Source: UBA2882 sp051877575 (GTDB lineage: Bacteria > Bacillota > Clostridia > Lachnospirales > Lachnospiraceae). Taken from it: DNA of 55,702 nucleotides. Below, in pieces: positions 1-7,631 of this stretch (positions are counted from its first letter, which is position 1; each line of letters begins with the position of its first letter). The position numbers were made by a program, and so were the translations under genes. The notes beneath the pieces were generated by a model, which did not search any database, was not told the DNA's origin, and saw only the letters and a program-made list of their open reading frames with translations. Location of the stretch: NCBI GenBank assembly GCA_051877575.1, contig JBJEJA010000019.1:1-55702 (forward strand), in the 5' to 3' direction.

Positions 1-18
1 ACGGTGGTGTGAGAGGTC

Positions 19-42
19 GGAATTTCTCCTATGAGAAATTCC
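19..42. repeat. Perfect 10-bp inverted repeat upstream of ldh
   Basis: GGAATTTCTC and GAGAAATTCC form a perfect stem around the 4-nt loop CTAT. No T-tract follows on the + strand, so it is not a standard forward terminator. It may be the end of an upstream gene's leader, an operator, or a dispersed intergenic repeat. I saw no second copy in this window. The rest of positions 1-129 holds no convincing gene. Confidence 0.5.
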
Positions 43-129
43 TCCTACTCGATTGTTGTATATCGGTACGGATGCTGTTAAGTATCTGTGATGTGCCGGA
101 AAATGTTAATGGGAAAGGGAGAATGGAAT

Positions 130-1095
130 ATGAAAATAGCAAAAACAAAGGTAGCAATCGTAGGCTGCGGTCTGGTGGGCTCCACGACGGCCTTCAGCCT
201 GATTACACAGGGAATTTGCGATGAAGTGCTGATGATCGATATCAACAAAGAGAGAGCCTACGGCGAAATGCTGGATCTGCAGGACTCCATTGAATATCTG
301 AACAGGAATGTTAAAGTCAGAACGGGAGGTTATGAGGACTGCGGTGATGTGGATATCATCGTCATTACGGCAGGTGCACCGCCCAAGCAGGGGCAGACCA
401 GACTGGATACGTTGGAGATGTCGGCAAAAATCTGTAAATCCATCGTGGATCCGATCATGGCAAGCGGATTTGACGGTATTTTTATTGTGATTTCCAATCC
501 GGTAGATATCATTACCCATTATGTACAGTTTTTGTCGGGACTGCCGAAAAATCAGGTCATCGGAACGGGAACTGCCATTGACTCCGCACGACTCCAGAAT
601 ATGATTGCACAGCTGGTAAAAGTAGATCCGCGAAGTGTGCATGCCTATTCCATGGGCGAACATGGAGATTCCCAGATGGTGCCATGGTCTACGGTGACGG
701 TGGCAGGAAAGCCTTTTTATGATGTGATCGCCGATAATAAAGAGCTTGTGGGAGATGTCAATCTGGATGAACTGGTCTATAAGACGACGCAAGAGGGCTG
801 GGAAATCTTAAACCGGAAAGGAACCACATATTATGGCATCGCTACGGCATGTGCCGGTGTCATTAAGGCGATTTTAAATGATGAAAACCGCATTGTACCC
901 GTATCCACCCTCTTGGAAGGAGAATACGGCGAAAAGGATGTCTATGCCGGTGTACCCACGATCTTAAACCGTACAGGTGCCGCAGATGTGCTGGAAATCC
1001 ATATGACCCCCGGAGAACTGGCCCGTTTCAAGGAGTCCGTCCAGCTTATCCGTGAATATACGGATAAAATCATGGAAATCCACAAAAATCTATAA
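130..1095 (+). CDS. ldh: L-lactate dehydrogenase
   Basis: Reduces pyruvate to L-lactate with NADH in the cytoplasm, a fermentative redox sink. The product is 321 residues, normal for the family. The N-terminal Rossmann motif is GCGLVGST. The substrate-binding Arg lies in the TRLDTLEMS stretch, NPVD is present, and the catalytic His is in GEHGDSQ near residue 178. The fold is shared with malate dehydrogenase, but length and loop composition favour LDH. I chose ATG at 130 because an AAGGGAG ribosome site precedes it; an in-frame ATG at 88 has no such site. It appears monocistronic, since a separate promoter for gatCAB follows. Confidence 0.93.
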   Translation: MKIAKTKVAIVGCGLVGSTTAFSLITQGICDEVLMIDINKERAYGEMLDLQDSIEYLNRNVKVRTGGYEDCGDVDIIVITAGAPPKQGQTRLDTLEMSAKICKSIVDPIMASGFDGIFIVISNPVDIITHYVQFLSGLPKNQVIGTGTAIDSARLQNMIAQLVKVDPRSVHAYSMGEHGDSQMVPWSTVTVAGKPFYDVIADNKELVGDVNLDELVYKTTQEGWEILNRKGTTYYGIATACAGVIKAILNDENRIVPVSTLLEGEYGEKDVYAGVPTILNRTGAADVLEIHMTPGELARFKESVQLIREYTDKIMEIHKNL

Positions 1096-1118
1096 CAGAA
1101 ACTCCTAACTGAATACCC

Positions 1119-1147
1119 TTGCAAAAAGCCCGCAAATATGCTACTAT
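1119..1147 (+). promoter_or_regulatory. Predicted sigma-A promoter of gatCAB
   Basis: TTGCAA (1119-1124), a 17-nt spacer and TACTAT (1142-1147), with an upstream TG giving an extended -10. The arms TGCAAAAA (1120-1127) and TTTTTGCA (1147-1154) form a perfect 8-bp inverted repeat bracketing the promoter, so this stretch could instead be a weak ldh terminator or an operator. The predicted leader is about 130 nt. Confidence 0.5.
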
Positions 1148-1228
1148 TTTTGCAGATTCATTGCGGTAGCAGAGACAAGCAGATGTTTCCTTATGCGGGT
1201 AATACCGTAATTGTGATTTGATAATAAT

Positions 1229-1258
1229 GGGCTATCGCGGCAATGCGATAGTCCCTTT
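1229..1258 (+). terminator. Hairpin with short T-tract between ldh and gatC
   Basis: GGGCTATCGC pairs with GCGATAGTCC (one G-U pair) around GCAAT and is followed by CCTTTT. If the promoter at 1119-1147 is real, this hairpin lies inside the gatCAB leader and could act as an attenuator. Otherwise it is the ldh terminator. I could not match the leader to T-box or other known riboswitch consensus motifs. Confidence 0.5.
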
Positions 1259-1284
1259 TAGTATGATGGAAAGGACGTAATGAA

Positions 1285-1575
1285 ATGGCGAATGTGATTA
1301 CAGACGAAACAATCGATTACGTAGGAATTTTGGCCAAACTGGAGTTGTCTGATGAGGAAAAAGAGCAGGCAAAAAAGGATATGGCTTCCATGCTTGATTA
1401 TATCGACAAGCTGGGTGAGCTGGATACGACAGGCGTAGAGCCTATGAGCCATGTGTTTCCTGTCAACAATGTATTCCGGGAAGATGTGGTGACCAATGGT
1501 GACGACAGAGAGAATATCATCAAAAATGCACCGGAAGAAAAAGACGGCATGTTTGTTGTGCCCAGCACATTTTAA
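1285..1575 (+). CDS. gatC: Asp/Glu-tRNA amidotransferase subunit C
   Basis: Small subunit of GatCAB, which converts Glu-tRNA(Gln) to Gln-tRNA(Gln) or Asp-tRNA(Asn) to Asn-tRNA(Asn). GatC wraps around and stabilises GatA and GatB. The product is 96 residues, the usual size, with the family pattern LAKLELSDEEKE near the N-terminus and MSHVFPVNNVFREDVV in the second half. An AAGGA site lies just before the ATG. It is followed by gatA after 15 nt and clearly belongs to the same operon. Confidence 0.95.
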   Translation: MANVITDETIDYVGILAKLELSDEEKEQAKKDMASMLDYIDKLGELDTTGVEPMSHVFPVNNVFREDVVTNGDDRENIIKNAPEEKDGMFVVPSTF

Positions 1576-1590
1576 GGAGGGCTGCAGGAA

Positions 1591-3054
1591 ATGGATATTT
1601 TGGATTTATCGGCTGTAGAGCTTGCAGTAAAAATAAAAGCAGGGGAAGTAACCGCGGTGGAAGCCACGGAAGCGGTACTTGCACAGATAGAAAAAAGCGA
1701 AGAAACGCTGAACTGCTATGTGACCTTAGATAAAGAGGGTGCATTAAAGAAAGCGGCAGAAGTGCAGAAAAAAATAGAAGCGGGAGAGTTGACGGGACCT
1801 TTGGCAGGTGTACCTGTTGCCATCAAAGACAACATGTGTACGGAAGGAATGTTAACTACCTGTTCCTCCAAAATTCTCGGTAATTTTATTCCCACCTATA
1901 CGGCAGAGGCCGTAATCAATTTAGAGAAGGCGGGAGCCGTTATTTTGGGCAAAACAAATATGGATGAGTTTGCCATGGGTTCCACCACGGAGACCTCCGC
2001 ATTCGGAGCGACCAAAAATCCCTGGAATACAGATCGCGTACCCGGTGGTTCTTCCGGCGGGTCGGCTGCGGCAGTTGCGGCTAACGAATGTTTTTATGCC
2101 TTGGGTTCCGATACGGGCGGTTCCATCCGCCAGCCCGCGTCCTATTGCGGTGTGGTAGGATTAAAGCCGACTTACGGTACGGTTTCCCGTTACGGTCTGA
2201 TCGCATACGGTTCCTCTCTGGATCAGATCGGACCGCTTTGTAAGGATGTGACCGATTGTGCAACCATTTTGGAAGTAATCGCATCTCACGACTTCAAGGA
2301 CTCCACCAGTGTGGAAAGGAAAGATACAGACTTTACTTCTGCTTTGGCAGATGATGTCAAAGGGATGAAGATTGGTATTCCCAAAGATTATTTCGGAGAA
2401 GGTCTGGATCCTGATGTAAAAGAAAAAGTGTTAGCGGCTGCTAATATTTTAAAAGAAAAAGGTGCGATTGTAGAAGAATTTGATTTATCCTTAGTGGAAT
2501 ATGCGATTCCCACTTATTATACCATTGCGGCAGCGGAAGCAAGCTCCAACTTAGAGCGTTTTGACGGTGTGAAATACGGTTTTCGCGCAGAAGATTGCGA
2601 TGAGCTGCACCAGATGTATAAGCGCAGCCGCTCCCAGGGCTTCGGACCGGAGGTAAAACGCCGTATTATGCTGGGATCCTTTGTGTTAAGTTCCGGCTAT
2701 TATGATGCTTATTATTTAAAGGCACTGCGCGTCAAAGCATTGATCAAAAAAGCTTTTGATGAGGCTTTTGCAAAATACGATATGATCTTAGGACCCTGTG
2801 CGCCGACTACGGCACCGAAGATCGGTTCTTCTTTATCCGATCCGATCAAAATGTATCTGGGAGATATTTATACCATTTCCGTCAATCTGGCGGGACTGCC
2901 GGGTATCAGCGTACCCTGCGGCGTGGACAAAAACGGTCTGCCCATAGGCTTACAGCTTATCGGTGACTGTTTTAACGAGAAAAAAATCATTCAGGCTGCT
3001 TACTCCTATGAGCAGGCAAGAGGGAAATTTTCACTTGCAAAGGAGGGCAAATAA
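1591..3054 (+). CDS. gatA: Asp/Glu-tRNA amidotransferase subunit A (amidase)
   Basis: Amidase subunit that hydrolyses glutamine and supplies ammonia to GatB. The product is 487 residues, normal length. The Ser-cisSer-Lys triad of the amidase signature family is intact: Lys79 in VAIKDN, Ser154 in GGSSGGSAAA and Ser178 in GSDTGGSIRQPAS. The start is supported by AAGGAGGG 8-10 nt upstream. It is the second gene of gatCAB, and its stop codon is followed directly by the gatB start codon, suggesting translational coupling. Confidence 0.97.
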   Translation: MDILDLSAVELAVKIKAGEVTAVEATEAVLAQIEKSEETLNCYVTLDKEGALKKAAEVQKKIEAGELTGPLAGVPVAIKDNMCTEGMLTTCSSKILGNFIPTYTAEAVINLEKAGAVILGKTNMDEFAMGSTTETSAFGATKNPWNTDRVPGGSSGGSAAAVAANECFYALGSDTGGSIRQPASYCGVVGLKPTYGTVSRYGLIAYGSSLDQIGPLCKDVTDCATILEVIASHDFKDSTSVERKDTDFTSALADDVKGMKIGIPKDYFGEGLDPDVKEKVLAAANILKEKGAIVEEFDLSLVEYAIPTYYTIAAAEASSNLERFDGVKYGFRAEDCDELHQMYKRSRSQGFGPEVKRRIMLGSFVLSSGYYDAYYLKALRVKALIKKAFDEAFAKYDMILGPCAPTTAPKIGSSLSDPIKMYLGDIYTISVNLAGLPGISVPCGVDKNGLPIGLQLIGDCFNEKKIIQAAYSYEQARGKFSLAKEGK

Positions 3055-4485
3055 ATGGCAAAACAGTATGAAACCGTCATCGGTCTGGAAGTTCATGTAG
3101 AGCTTGCCACCAAAACAAAAATATTCTGCGGCTGCTCCACCGCATTCGGCGGAGAGCCCAATACCCATACCTGTCCGGTCTGCACCGGTATGCCGGGTTC
3201 CCTTCCCGTGTTGAACAAACAGGTATTGGAATATGCCATTGCGGTAGGTCTTGCCACTAACTGTGACATTACCAGAAACTGCAAATTTGACAGAAAGAAT
3301 TATTTTTATCCCGATAATCCGCAGAACTATCAGATTTCCCAGCTTTATCTGCCCATCTGCCGCAACGGCTATGTGGAGATTGAGACAGAGGAAGGCACAA
3401 AAAAAGTTGGTATCCATGAAATCCATATGGAAGAGGATGCGGGAAAACTGATTCATGATGAGTGGGAGGATGCTTCCCTTGTGGATTATAACCGTTCCGG
3501 CGTGCCGCTGATCGAGATCGTGTCGGAGCCGGATATGAGAAGTGCCGACGAAGTCATTGCTTATCTGGAAAAGCTTCGTCTGATCATCCAGTATCTGGGT
3601 GCATCCGACTGCAAGCTGCAGGAAGGTTCCATGAGAGCGGATGTGAATCTCTCTGTTCGTGAAGTGGGAGCGGAGAAATTCGGAACCCGTACAGAAATGA
3701 AAAACTTAAACTCCTTTAAGGCAATTGCCCGTGCGATCGAGGGTGAAAAAGCAAGACAGATTGACTTGATCGAGGATGGAAAAGAAGTCATTCAGGAGAC
3801 CAGAAGATGGGATGATACCAAGGAAACTTCCTATGCCATGAGAAGTAAAGAGGATGCACAGGATTACCGTTATTTCCCTGATCCCGATCTGGTGCCGATC
3901 ATTGTCAGCGATGAGCTCCTTGAGAGCATCAAAGCAAAACAGCCGGAATTCCGTACGGAGAAAATGGCTCGTTATAAAGAGGAATATGATATTCCGGAAT
4001 ATGATATTGAGATTATTACCGCATCTAAGAGAATGGCGGATCTGTTTGAGGAGACTGTGGCGATCTGCAATCAGCCCAAGAAGGTATCCAACTGGCTGAT
4101 GGTGGAGACCATGCGCCTGTTAAAAGAGCAGGACATGGATCCGGAGGATATCCGATTTTCGCCCGAACATCTGGCATCCCTGATTCAGATGACGGAAAAG
4201 AAGGAGATCAACAGCTCCGTTGCCAAAGAAGTATTCGAGGTCATGTTCAATGAGGATATTGATCCTGCGGCTTATGTGGAGGAAAAAGGCTTAAAGACCG
4301 TCAATGACGAAGGAGCGCTTCGCAAGACCATCGAAGAGATTGTTGCGGCAAATCCCCAGTCTGTGGAGGATTACCACAACGGCAAGGAAAAAGCCATCGG
4401 TTTTCTGGTAGGTCAGACCATGAAAGCCATGAAAGGCAAAGCCGATCCGGCAATGGTCAATCAGATTTTGAAGGAATTGTTATAA
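3055..4485 (+). CDS. gatB: Asp/Glu-tRNA amidotransferase subunit B
   Basis: tRNA-binding, kinase-like subunit that activates the misacylated Glu or Asp with ATP and then amidates it. The product is 476 residues, full length. The N-terminal cradle starts YETVIGLEVHVEL, and the zinc-site cysteines are seen in CGCSTAF and CPVCTGMPG. The C-terminal helical and YqeY-like tail ends in MVNQILKELL. The ribosome site AAAGGAGGG lies within the end of gatA. The operon ends here at a strong hairpin. See the finding on its coexistence with GlnRS. Confidence 0.97.
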   Translation: MAKQYETVIGLEVHVELATKTKIFCGCSTAFGGEPNTHTCPVCTGMPGSLPVLNKQVLEYAIAVGLATNCDITRNCKFDRKNYFYPDNPQNYQISQLYLPICRNGYVEIETEEGTKKVGIHEIHMEEDAGKLIHDEWEDASLVDYNRSGVPLIEIVSEPDMRSADEVIAYLEKLRLIIQYLGASDCKLQEGSMRADVNLSVREVGAEKFGTRTEMKNLNSFKAIARAIEGEKARQIDLIEDGKEVIQETRRWDDTKETSYAMRSKEDAQDYRYFPDPDLVPIIVSDELLESIKAKQPEFRTEKMARYKEEYDIPEYDIEIITASKRMADLFEETVAICNQPKKVSNWLMVETMRLLKEQDMDPEDIRFSPEHLASLIQMTEKKEINSSVAKEVFEVMFNEDIDPAAYVEEKGLKTVNDEGALRKTIEEIVAANPQSVEDYHNGKEKAIGFLVGQTMKAMKGKADPAMVNQILKELL

Positions 4486-4497
4486 AGATATAGAATA

Positions 4498-4535
4498 AAA
4501 AGGTCCGGTGCGATACAGAATGCACCGGACCTTTT
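4498..4535. terminator. Bidirectional terminator between gatB and the DUF3892 gene
   Basis: A 14-bp perfect stem, AAAAGGTCCGGTGC with GCACCGGACCTTTT, around a 10-nt loop. A/T tracts at both ends let it serve gatB (+) and the convergent gene (-). Confidence 0.85.
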
Positions 4536-4579
4536 GGATTGCAAGAACTATCGGAAAGTCCATCAAAACATGACTGAAC

Positions 4580-4897
4580 TTACAAATCTGCTTTGCCGGA
4601 AACGGAAGGCAGATTGCCTAAGTTATTGCCTTCGGTTCCGTCCGGAATGGATTTCAGGTATTCCGTATCTTTCCGGTGTGCCACACCGACACCCTTGATC
4701 TCACCCTCTTTTGCAAGGGCTACACCTTCTTCTTTGGATACGGTGCGCCCGTCGGAAAGCTGATAGCCGGTAATCTTTCCGCTGCTTTTTACAAGTCCCA
4801 CGATATCTTTCGCATCGGATTTGGGTGTGGGGATATCATCTAAAGTGTTCTTTGCCAATGCGGCAGTAAAGTCTTTATCTAAATCATGATCGTTCAT
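4580..4897 (-). CDS. DUF3892 domain-containing protein
   Basis: Small soluble protein of 105 residues with no signal peptide or membrane segment. Its core (KDIVGLVKSSGKITGYQLSDG, then VSKEEGVALAKEGEIKGVGV) matches my recollection of DUF3892, a short beta-rich domain of unknown function common in Firmicutes. The C-terminus has YLKSIPDGTEGNNLGNLP. I chose the ATG at 4897 over the one at 4903 because AAAGGAG lies 7 nt upstream of the former and almost touches the latter. It is divergent from the SOD-like gene across about 185 bp. Function unknown. Confidence 0.75.
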   Translation of the reverse strand: MNDHDLDKDFTAALAKNTLDDIPTPKSDAKDIVGLVKSSGKITGYQLSDGRTVSKEEGVALAKEGEIKGVGVAHRKDTEYLKSIPDGTEGNNLGNLPSVSGKADL

Positions 4898-5082
4898 AAA
4901 CATGCTCCTTTCTTTTTGTGTAAACGGATGTTTTCAAATATCATGCTTATTATGTGTGAAGATACATAAAATATGCGGGGCAATATAACAAAAAAGTAAA
5001 ACGGGAGACAGGAAAAATTTTGAAATGTGAGAAAAAGAACAAATAAACGGCAGAAACATATGATAAAAACAAAAGGGTTTTT

Positions 5083-5577
5083 ATGATGATACAGATAACA
5101 CCGCGTTTGACATTTCATCGTTTACTGGAGCAAAACAAGCCGCAGGCGGTAGCATGGGTTCGTGGGAATGAAGCGCATCCGCAGCTGAGCGGTCTTGTCA
5201 AATTTTATGCAACTACCTACGGAGGCGTATTGGTAGAGGCGGAGATTTTCGGCCTGCCCAACTTAAACGAGCAGTCATCTTCGGATTTTTATGCATTTCA
5301 TATACACGAGTTCGGAGATTGTTCGGATGAGTTTGCCAAGTCGGGGAGCCACTATAATCCCACGGGGCAGCCGCATCCCGATCATGCGGGAGATATGATT
5401 CCTCTCATGGGCAACCAGGGATATGCATGGACAGCGTTTTATGACAAAAGATTTACTGTACCGGAAATTGTGGGAAAATCGGTTATCATTCACGCAAAAA
5501 GGGATGACTTTACGACACAGCCTTCGGGAGATGCCGGAGAAAAAATCGCCTGTGGAGTCATTGTTGTCGAGCGATAA
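5083..5577 (+). CDS. Cu/Zn superoxide dismutase family protein, no signal peptide
   Basis: A 164-residue SodC-like protein. Copper ligands are His73 and His75 in FHIHEFGDC, bridging His90 in GSHYNP, and His137 in IIHAKRDD. Zinc ligands are His98, His101 and Asp104 in PHPDHAGD, with a shortened zinc loop. The disulfide cysteines Cys80 and Cys157 are kept. The active-site Arg of classical enzymes is Lys154 (GDAGEKIACG). No secretion signal is seen, whereas bacterial SodC is normally exported. If active it would dismutate superoxide, but the Lys substitution leaves activity open. The start is ATG at 5083 or 5086; the ribosome site is weak. Confidence 0.85.
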   Translation: MMIQITPRLTFHRLLEQNKPQAVAWVRGNEAHPQLSGLVKFYATTYGGVLVEAEIFGLPNLNEQSSSDFYAFHIHEFGDCSDEFAKSGSHYNPTGQPHPDHAGDMIPLMGNQGYAWTAFYDKRFTVPEIVGKSVIIHAKRDDFTTQPSGDAGEKIACGVIVVER

Positions 5578-5578
5578 C

Positions 5579-5609
5579 AAAAAAAGGGACTAACGTTTTT
5601 CGTTAGTCC
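5579..5609 (-). terminator. Terminator of the minus-strand one-pass membrane protein gene
   Basis: GGACTAACG and CGTTAGTCC pair around five T residues on the + strand. Read on the minus strand, the stem is followed by a run of seven Ts. The stem overlaps the stop codon of the minus gene and lies just past the SOD-like gene, so it may also help end that transcript. Confidence 0.75.
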
Positions 5610-6268
5610 TCTAATAAATACCTTAAGAAGTCTACAGCCACATCCTGACGGGAGGAGAAATTACCGATTGCCATATAGGGTTCCGCATCCTCATCGTAGA
5701 TGTCGGCAATCTTATCAATATCCCCTACATAGATGGCGATAGGTACTCTGCCGTCATCTTCGTAGGTGTGATAGATCAATCTGTCTTCAAATCTTTCATA
5801 CAGGTCTTCGGGTAAAACGGTTTCTATATTTTCCAGATATGCCTGAGTGGCACAGGATTCCATTACCCATTCGGGTGCAAACAACACGTCGATGCTGCCG
5901 TTTTCCAAAAAGGCGGAAAGCTTTTGGGAATTGGCCACATCCAGATTGTCATTTCTGTTCTCCGACATTTGCAGGTTGACATCCAACTTGGTGGGATTGA
6001 CAGAGGTATCGATGTTCCGCGAAAGGGCATATGCGGACACGAGGTCGGTCTCCTCCTCGGAAATGATGTTACAGTTGACAACGGAGACCGAAATAGAAGG
6101 CTCTTTGCTTTCTTCGATAAAATGGAGAATATAGGAAATAATACCGCAGACAATGATCACCGAAAGAAAAATCGGTTTCCAATGATAATACCAGAAATAT
6201 TTAAAACGCTCCCATTTGCTTTTGTCCTTCATTTTTTCTTTATTTTCGGCAATTTCATCCCGTAACAT
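5603..6268 (-). CDS. Membrane-anchored protein of unknown function
   Basis: A 221-residue protein with a basic N-terminus (KWERFKYFWYYHWKP), one membrane segment (about residues 34-51) and a long C-terminal domain predicted to lie outside the cell. That domain contains LSAFLENGSIDVLFAPEW and later VPIAIYVGD, which faintly recalls solute-binding folds. This resemblance is only impressionistic. I do not recognise a named family. The start at 6268 has an AGAGG site about 11 nt away. It ends at its own terminator. Confidence 0.7.
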   Translation of the reverse strand: MLRDEIAENKEKMKDKSKWERFKYFWYYHWKPIFLSVIIVCGIISYILHFIEESKEPSISVSVVNCNIISEEETDLVSAYALSRNIDTSVNPTKLDVNLQMSENRNDNLDVANSQKLSAFLENGSIDVLFAPEWVMESCATQAYLENIETVLPEDLYERFEDRLIYHTYEDDGRVPIAIYVGDIDKIADIYDEDAEPYMAIGNFSSRQDVAVDFLRYLLED

Positions 6269-6451
6269 ACAAATGCAACCTCTCTGTGTAAATTATTCAT
6301 ATGAAAGCTCCATATGATCATGAATTGTAAAACAAAATAATCATATTATGAGGGGGAAAAAGTGTCAACAAACTTCACGGAAATTTCATGATTATCAGAA
6401 TAAATTCATCTGCCCGCAACTTTCGGTTGCGTCGACGCTAGTGTGAGGTGG

Positions 6452-6480
6452 TTGATTTCCGGTCTGCAGTACAATATAAT
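6452..6480 (+). promoter_or_regulatory. Predicted promoter of the XRE regulator
   Basis: TTGATT (6452-6457), a 17-nt spacer and a perfect TATAAT (6475-6480), 23 bp before the ATG. Upstream, CGCAAC-TTTCG-GTTGCG near 6414-6430 forms a small hairpin or possible operator. The remainder of 6269-6450 is AT-rich and holds no gene. Confidence 0.7.
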
Positions 6481-6503
6481 TTTTAACGGTGGAGGTACGA
6501 CAG

Positions 6504-6911
6504 ATGAATTTCGCGGAGAAACTATCGAGTTTAAGGGTGCAGAGGGGCTATTCACAGGAAGCACTTGCGGAAAAATTGTATGTGAGCAGGCAGGCTGTTT
6601 CCAAATGGGAGGTGGGAACGACCTTGCCGGAAACGGATAAATTGATTGCTATCAGCGATTTTTTTAATGTGTCTATTGATTATCTGTTAAAGGATAATGT
6701 CCGACTGAATAGTGATGATGGTCTGGACAGAGTTGTCCTCAGATTTCTCGGGGCAGCGCAGGATATGGACGAGATATCCAAAAAGCTGGTTTGTATCATG
6801 AAAGACGGCGTGATTGACCGCAGGGAAAAGGAACAGATGCAGTACTTAACGAAATCATTGGATGAAATATCCGAAATTATTGTAGAAGTCAAACAGCGAA
6901 TGAATATTTAA
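6504..6911 (+). CDS. XRE-family helix-turn-helix regulator
   Basis: A 135-residue protein with an N-terminal Cro/C1-type HTH (about residues 1-65). The recognition region is YSQEALAEKLYVSRQAVSKW, followed by LPETDKLIAISDFFNVSIDYLL, typical of the family. The C-terminal half, about 70 residues, is a helical region of unknown role that may bring about dimerisation. I chose ATG at 6504 because GGAGG sits 8 nt upstream. It is flanked by its own promoter and a strong terminator, so it is monocistronic. The target is unknown. Confidence 0.88.
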   Translation: MNFAEKLSSLRVQRGYSQEALAEKLYVSRQAVSKWEVGTTLPETDKLIAISDFFNVSIDYLLKDNVRLNSDDGLDRVVLRFLGAAQDMDEISKKLVCIMKDGVIDRREKEQMQYLTKSLDEISEIIVEVKQRMNI

Positions 6912-6966
6912 CAGCAATTTCGGATTACGATATATGTATGGAATCGGGGGGGAGATTTCCATAAAT

Positions 6967-7019
6967 AAAAGAACCTTTGCGGGCAGACAATACCGGTATG
7001 CAGGCAATGGTTCTTTTTT
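6967..7019 (+). terminator. Rho-independent terminator after the XRE gene
   Basis: AAAAGAACC and GGTTCTTTT pair, extended by TTGC/GCAA, with a long loop and a run of six Ts. Confidence 0.8.
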
Positions 7020-7044
7020 CACATTTCTTTTTCCGGTCCGGAAC

Positions 7045-7073
7045 TTGAAAATTCCGACAGAATGTAATAATAT
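7045..7073 (+). promoter_or_regulatory. Predicted promoter of the DUF6106-like gene and guaB
   Basis: TTGAAA (7045-7050), a 17-nt spacer and TAATAT (7068-7073), about 39 bp before the start codon. No other strong promoter is seen before guaB. Confidence 0.65.
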
Positions 7074-7111
7074 ATTTCTATATAACTTGAGAGTAGGAAG
7101 GAATTGTACGC

Positions 7112-7606
7112 ATGGGCGATATGTGTGTAGAATTATTGGTAAAGAAACCGGAATTGAAAGCAGCATCGGCACTTCATAATATTATGATAGGCCTGGGAGC
7201 TGTTTTATTTTTGATAGGGCTGTTTACCGACTTCCTCATTACCTTGTCGGGACTTTTGCTTTGCGGCGGCGCATATCTGCTGATGATGAATGCATGCACC
7301 GAGTATGAATATCTGTATCTGGACAAGGAGTTGTCTGTGGACAAGATCAAAAATCAGTCTAAGAGAAAAAAAGTTGCGGTTTATAACCTTACCACGATGG
7401 AGGTTATGGCACCGAGAGGATCTCATAGATTGGATTCTTATCAGGATCTCAAGGTAAGGGACTTTTCTTCGGAAACGGAAGAAGGCAATGCTTTTGAGCT
7501 GGTAGTGGCAGGGGAAAAAGGAAGGGAACGCATTATCATCGATACCAATGAAGAACTGATGAAAGCGATGAGAATGGTAGCGCCCAGATGCGTTTTTACA
7601 GATTAA
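7112..7606 (+). CDS. DUF6106-like small membrane protein
   Basis: A 164-residue protein with two adjacent membrane segments (about residues 23-60). A soluble C-terminal domain begins with ACTEYEYLYLDKELSVDKI and contains a conserved-looking RKKVAVYNLTTMEVMAPRGS stretch. I recall this arrangement as DUF6106, found mainly in Lachnospiraceae; the function is unknown. AAGGAA precedes the ATG. guaB starts 26 bp downstream with no terminator between, so the two are probably cotranscribed. The link to guanine metabolism may be only positional. Confidence 0.7.
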   Translation: MGDMCVELLVKKPELKAASALHNIMIGLGAVLFLIGLFTDFLITLSGLLLCGGAYLLMMNACTEYEYLYLDKELSVDKIKNQSKRKKVAVYNLTTMEVMAPRGSHRLDSYQDLKVRDFSSETEEGNAFELVVAGEKGRERIIIDTNEELMKAMRMVAPRCVFTD

Positions 7607-7631
7607 ATCAAATGAGACGGAGGAAAAGGAA

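Noticed and set aside
106..792. A 228-residue minus-strand open frame opposite ldh
   Set aside because: Shadow of the ldh coding sequence; His/Cys-rich translation typical of antisense frames.
1098..1284. T-box leader for gatCAB
   Set aside because: The conserved T-box AGGGTGG-ACCGCG element is not found; the nearest string, GCGGGTAATACCG, does not fit.
6443..6640. A 65-residue plus-strand frame before the XRE gene
   Set aside because: It overlaps the promoter and HTH coding region in another frame.
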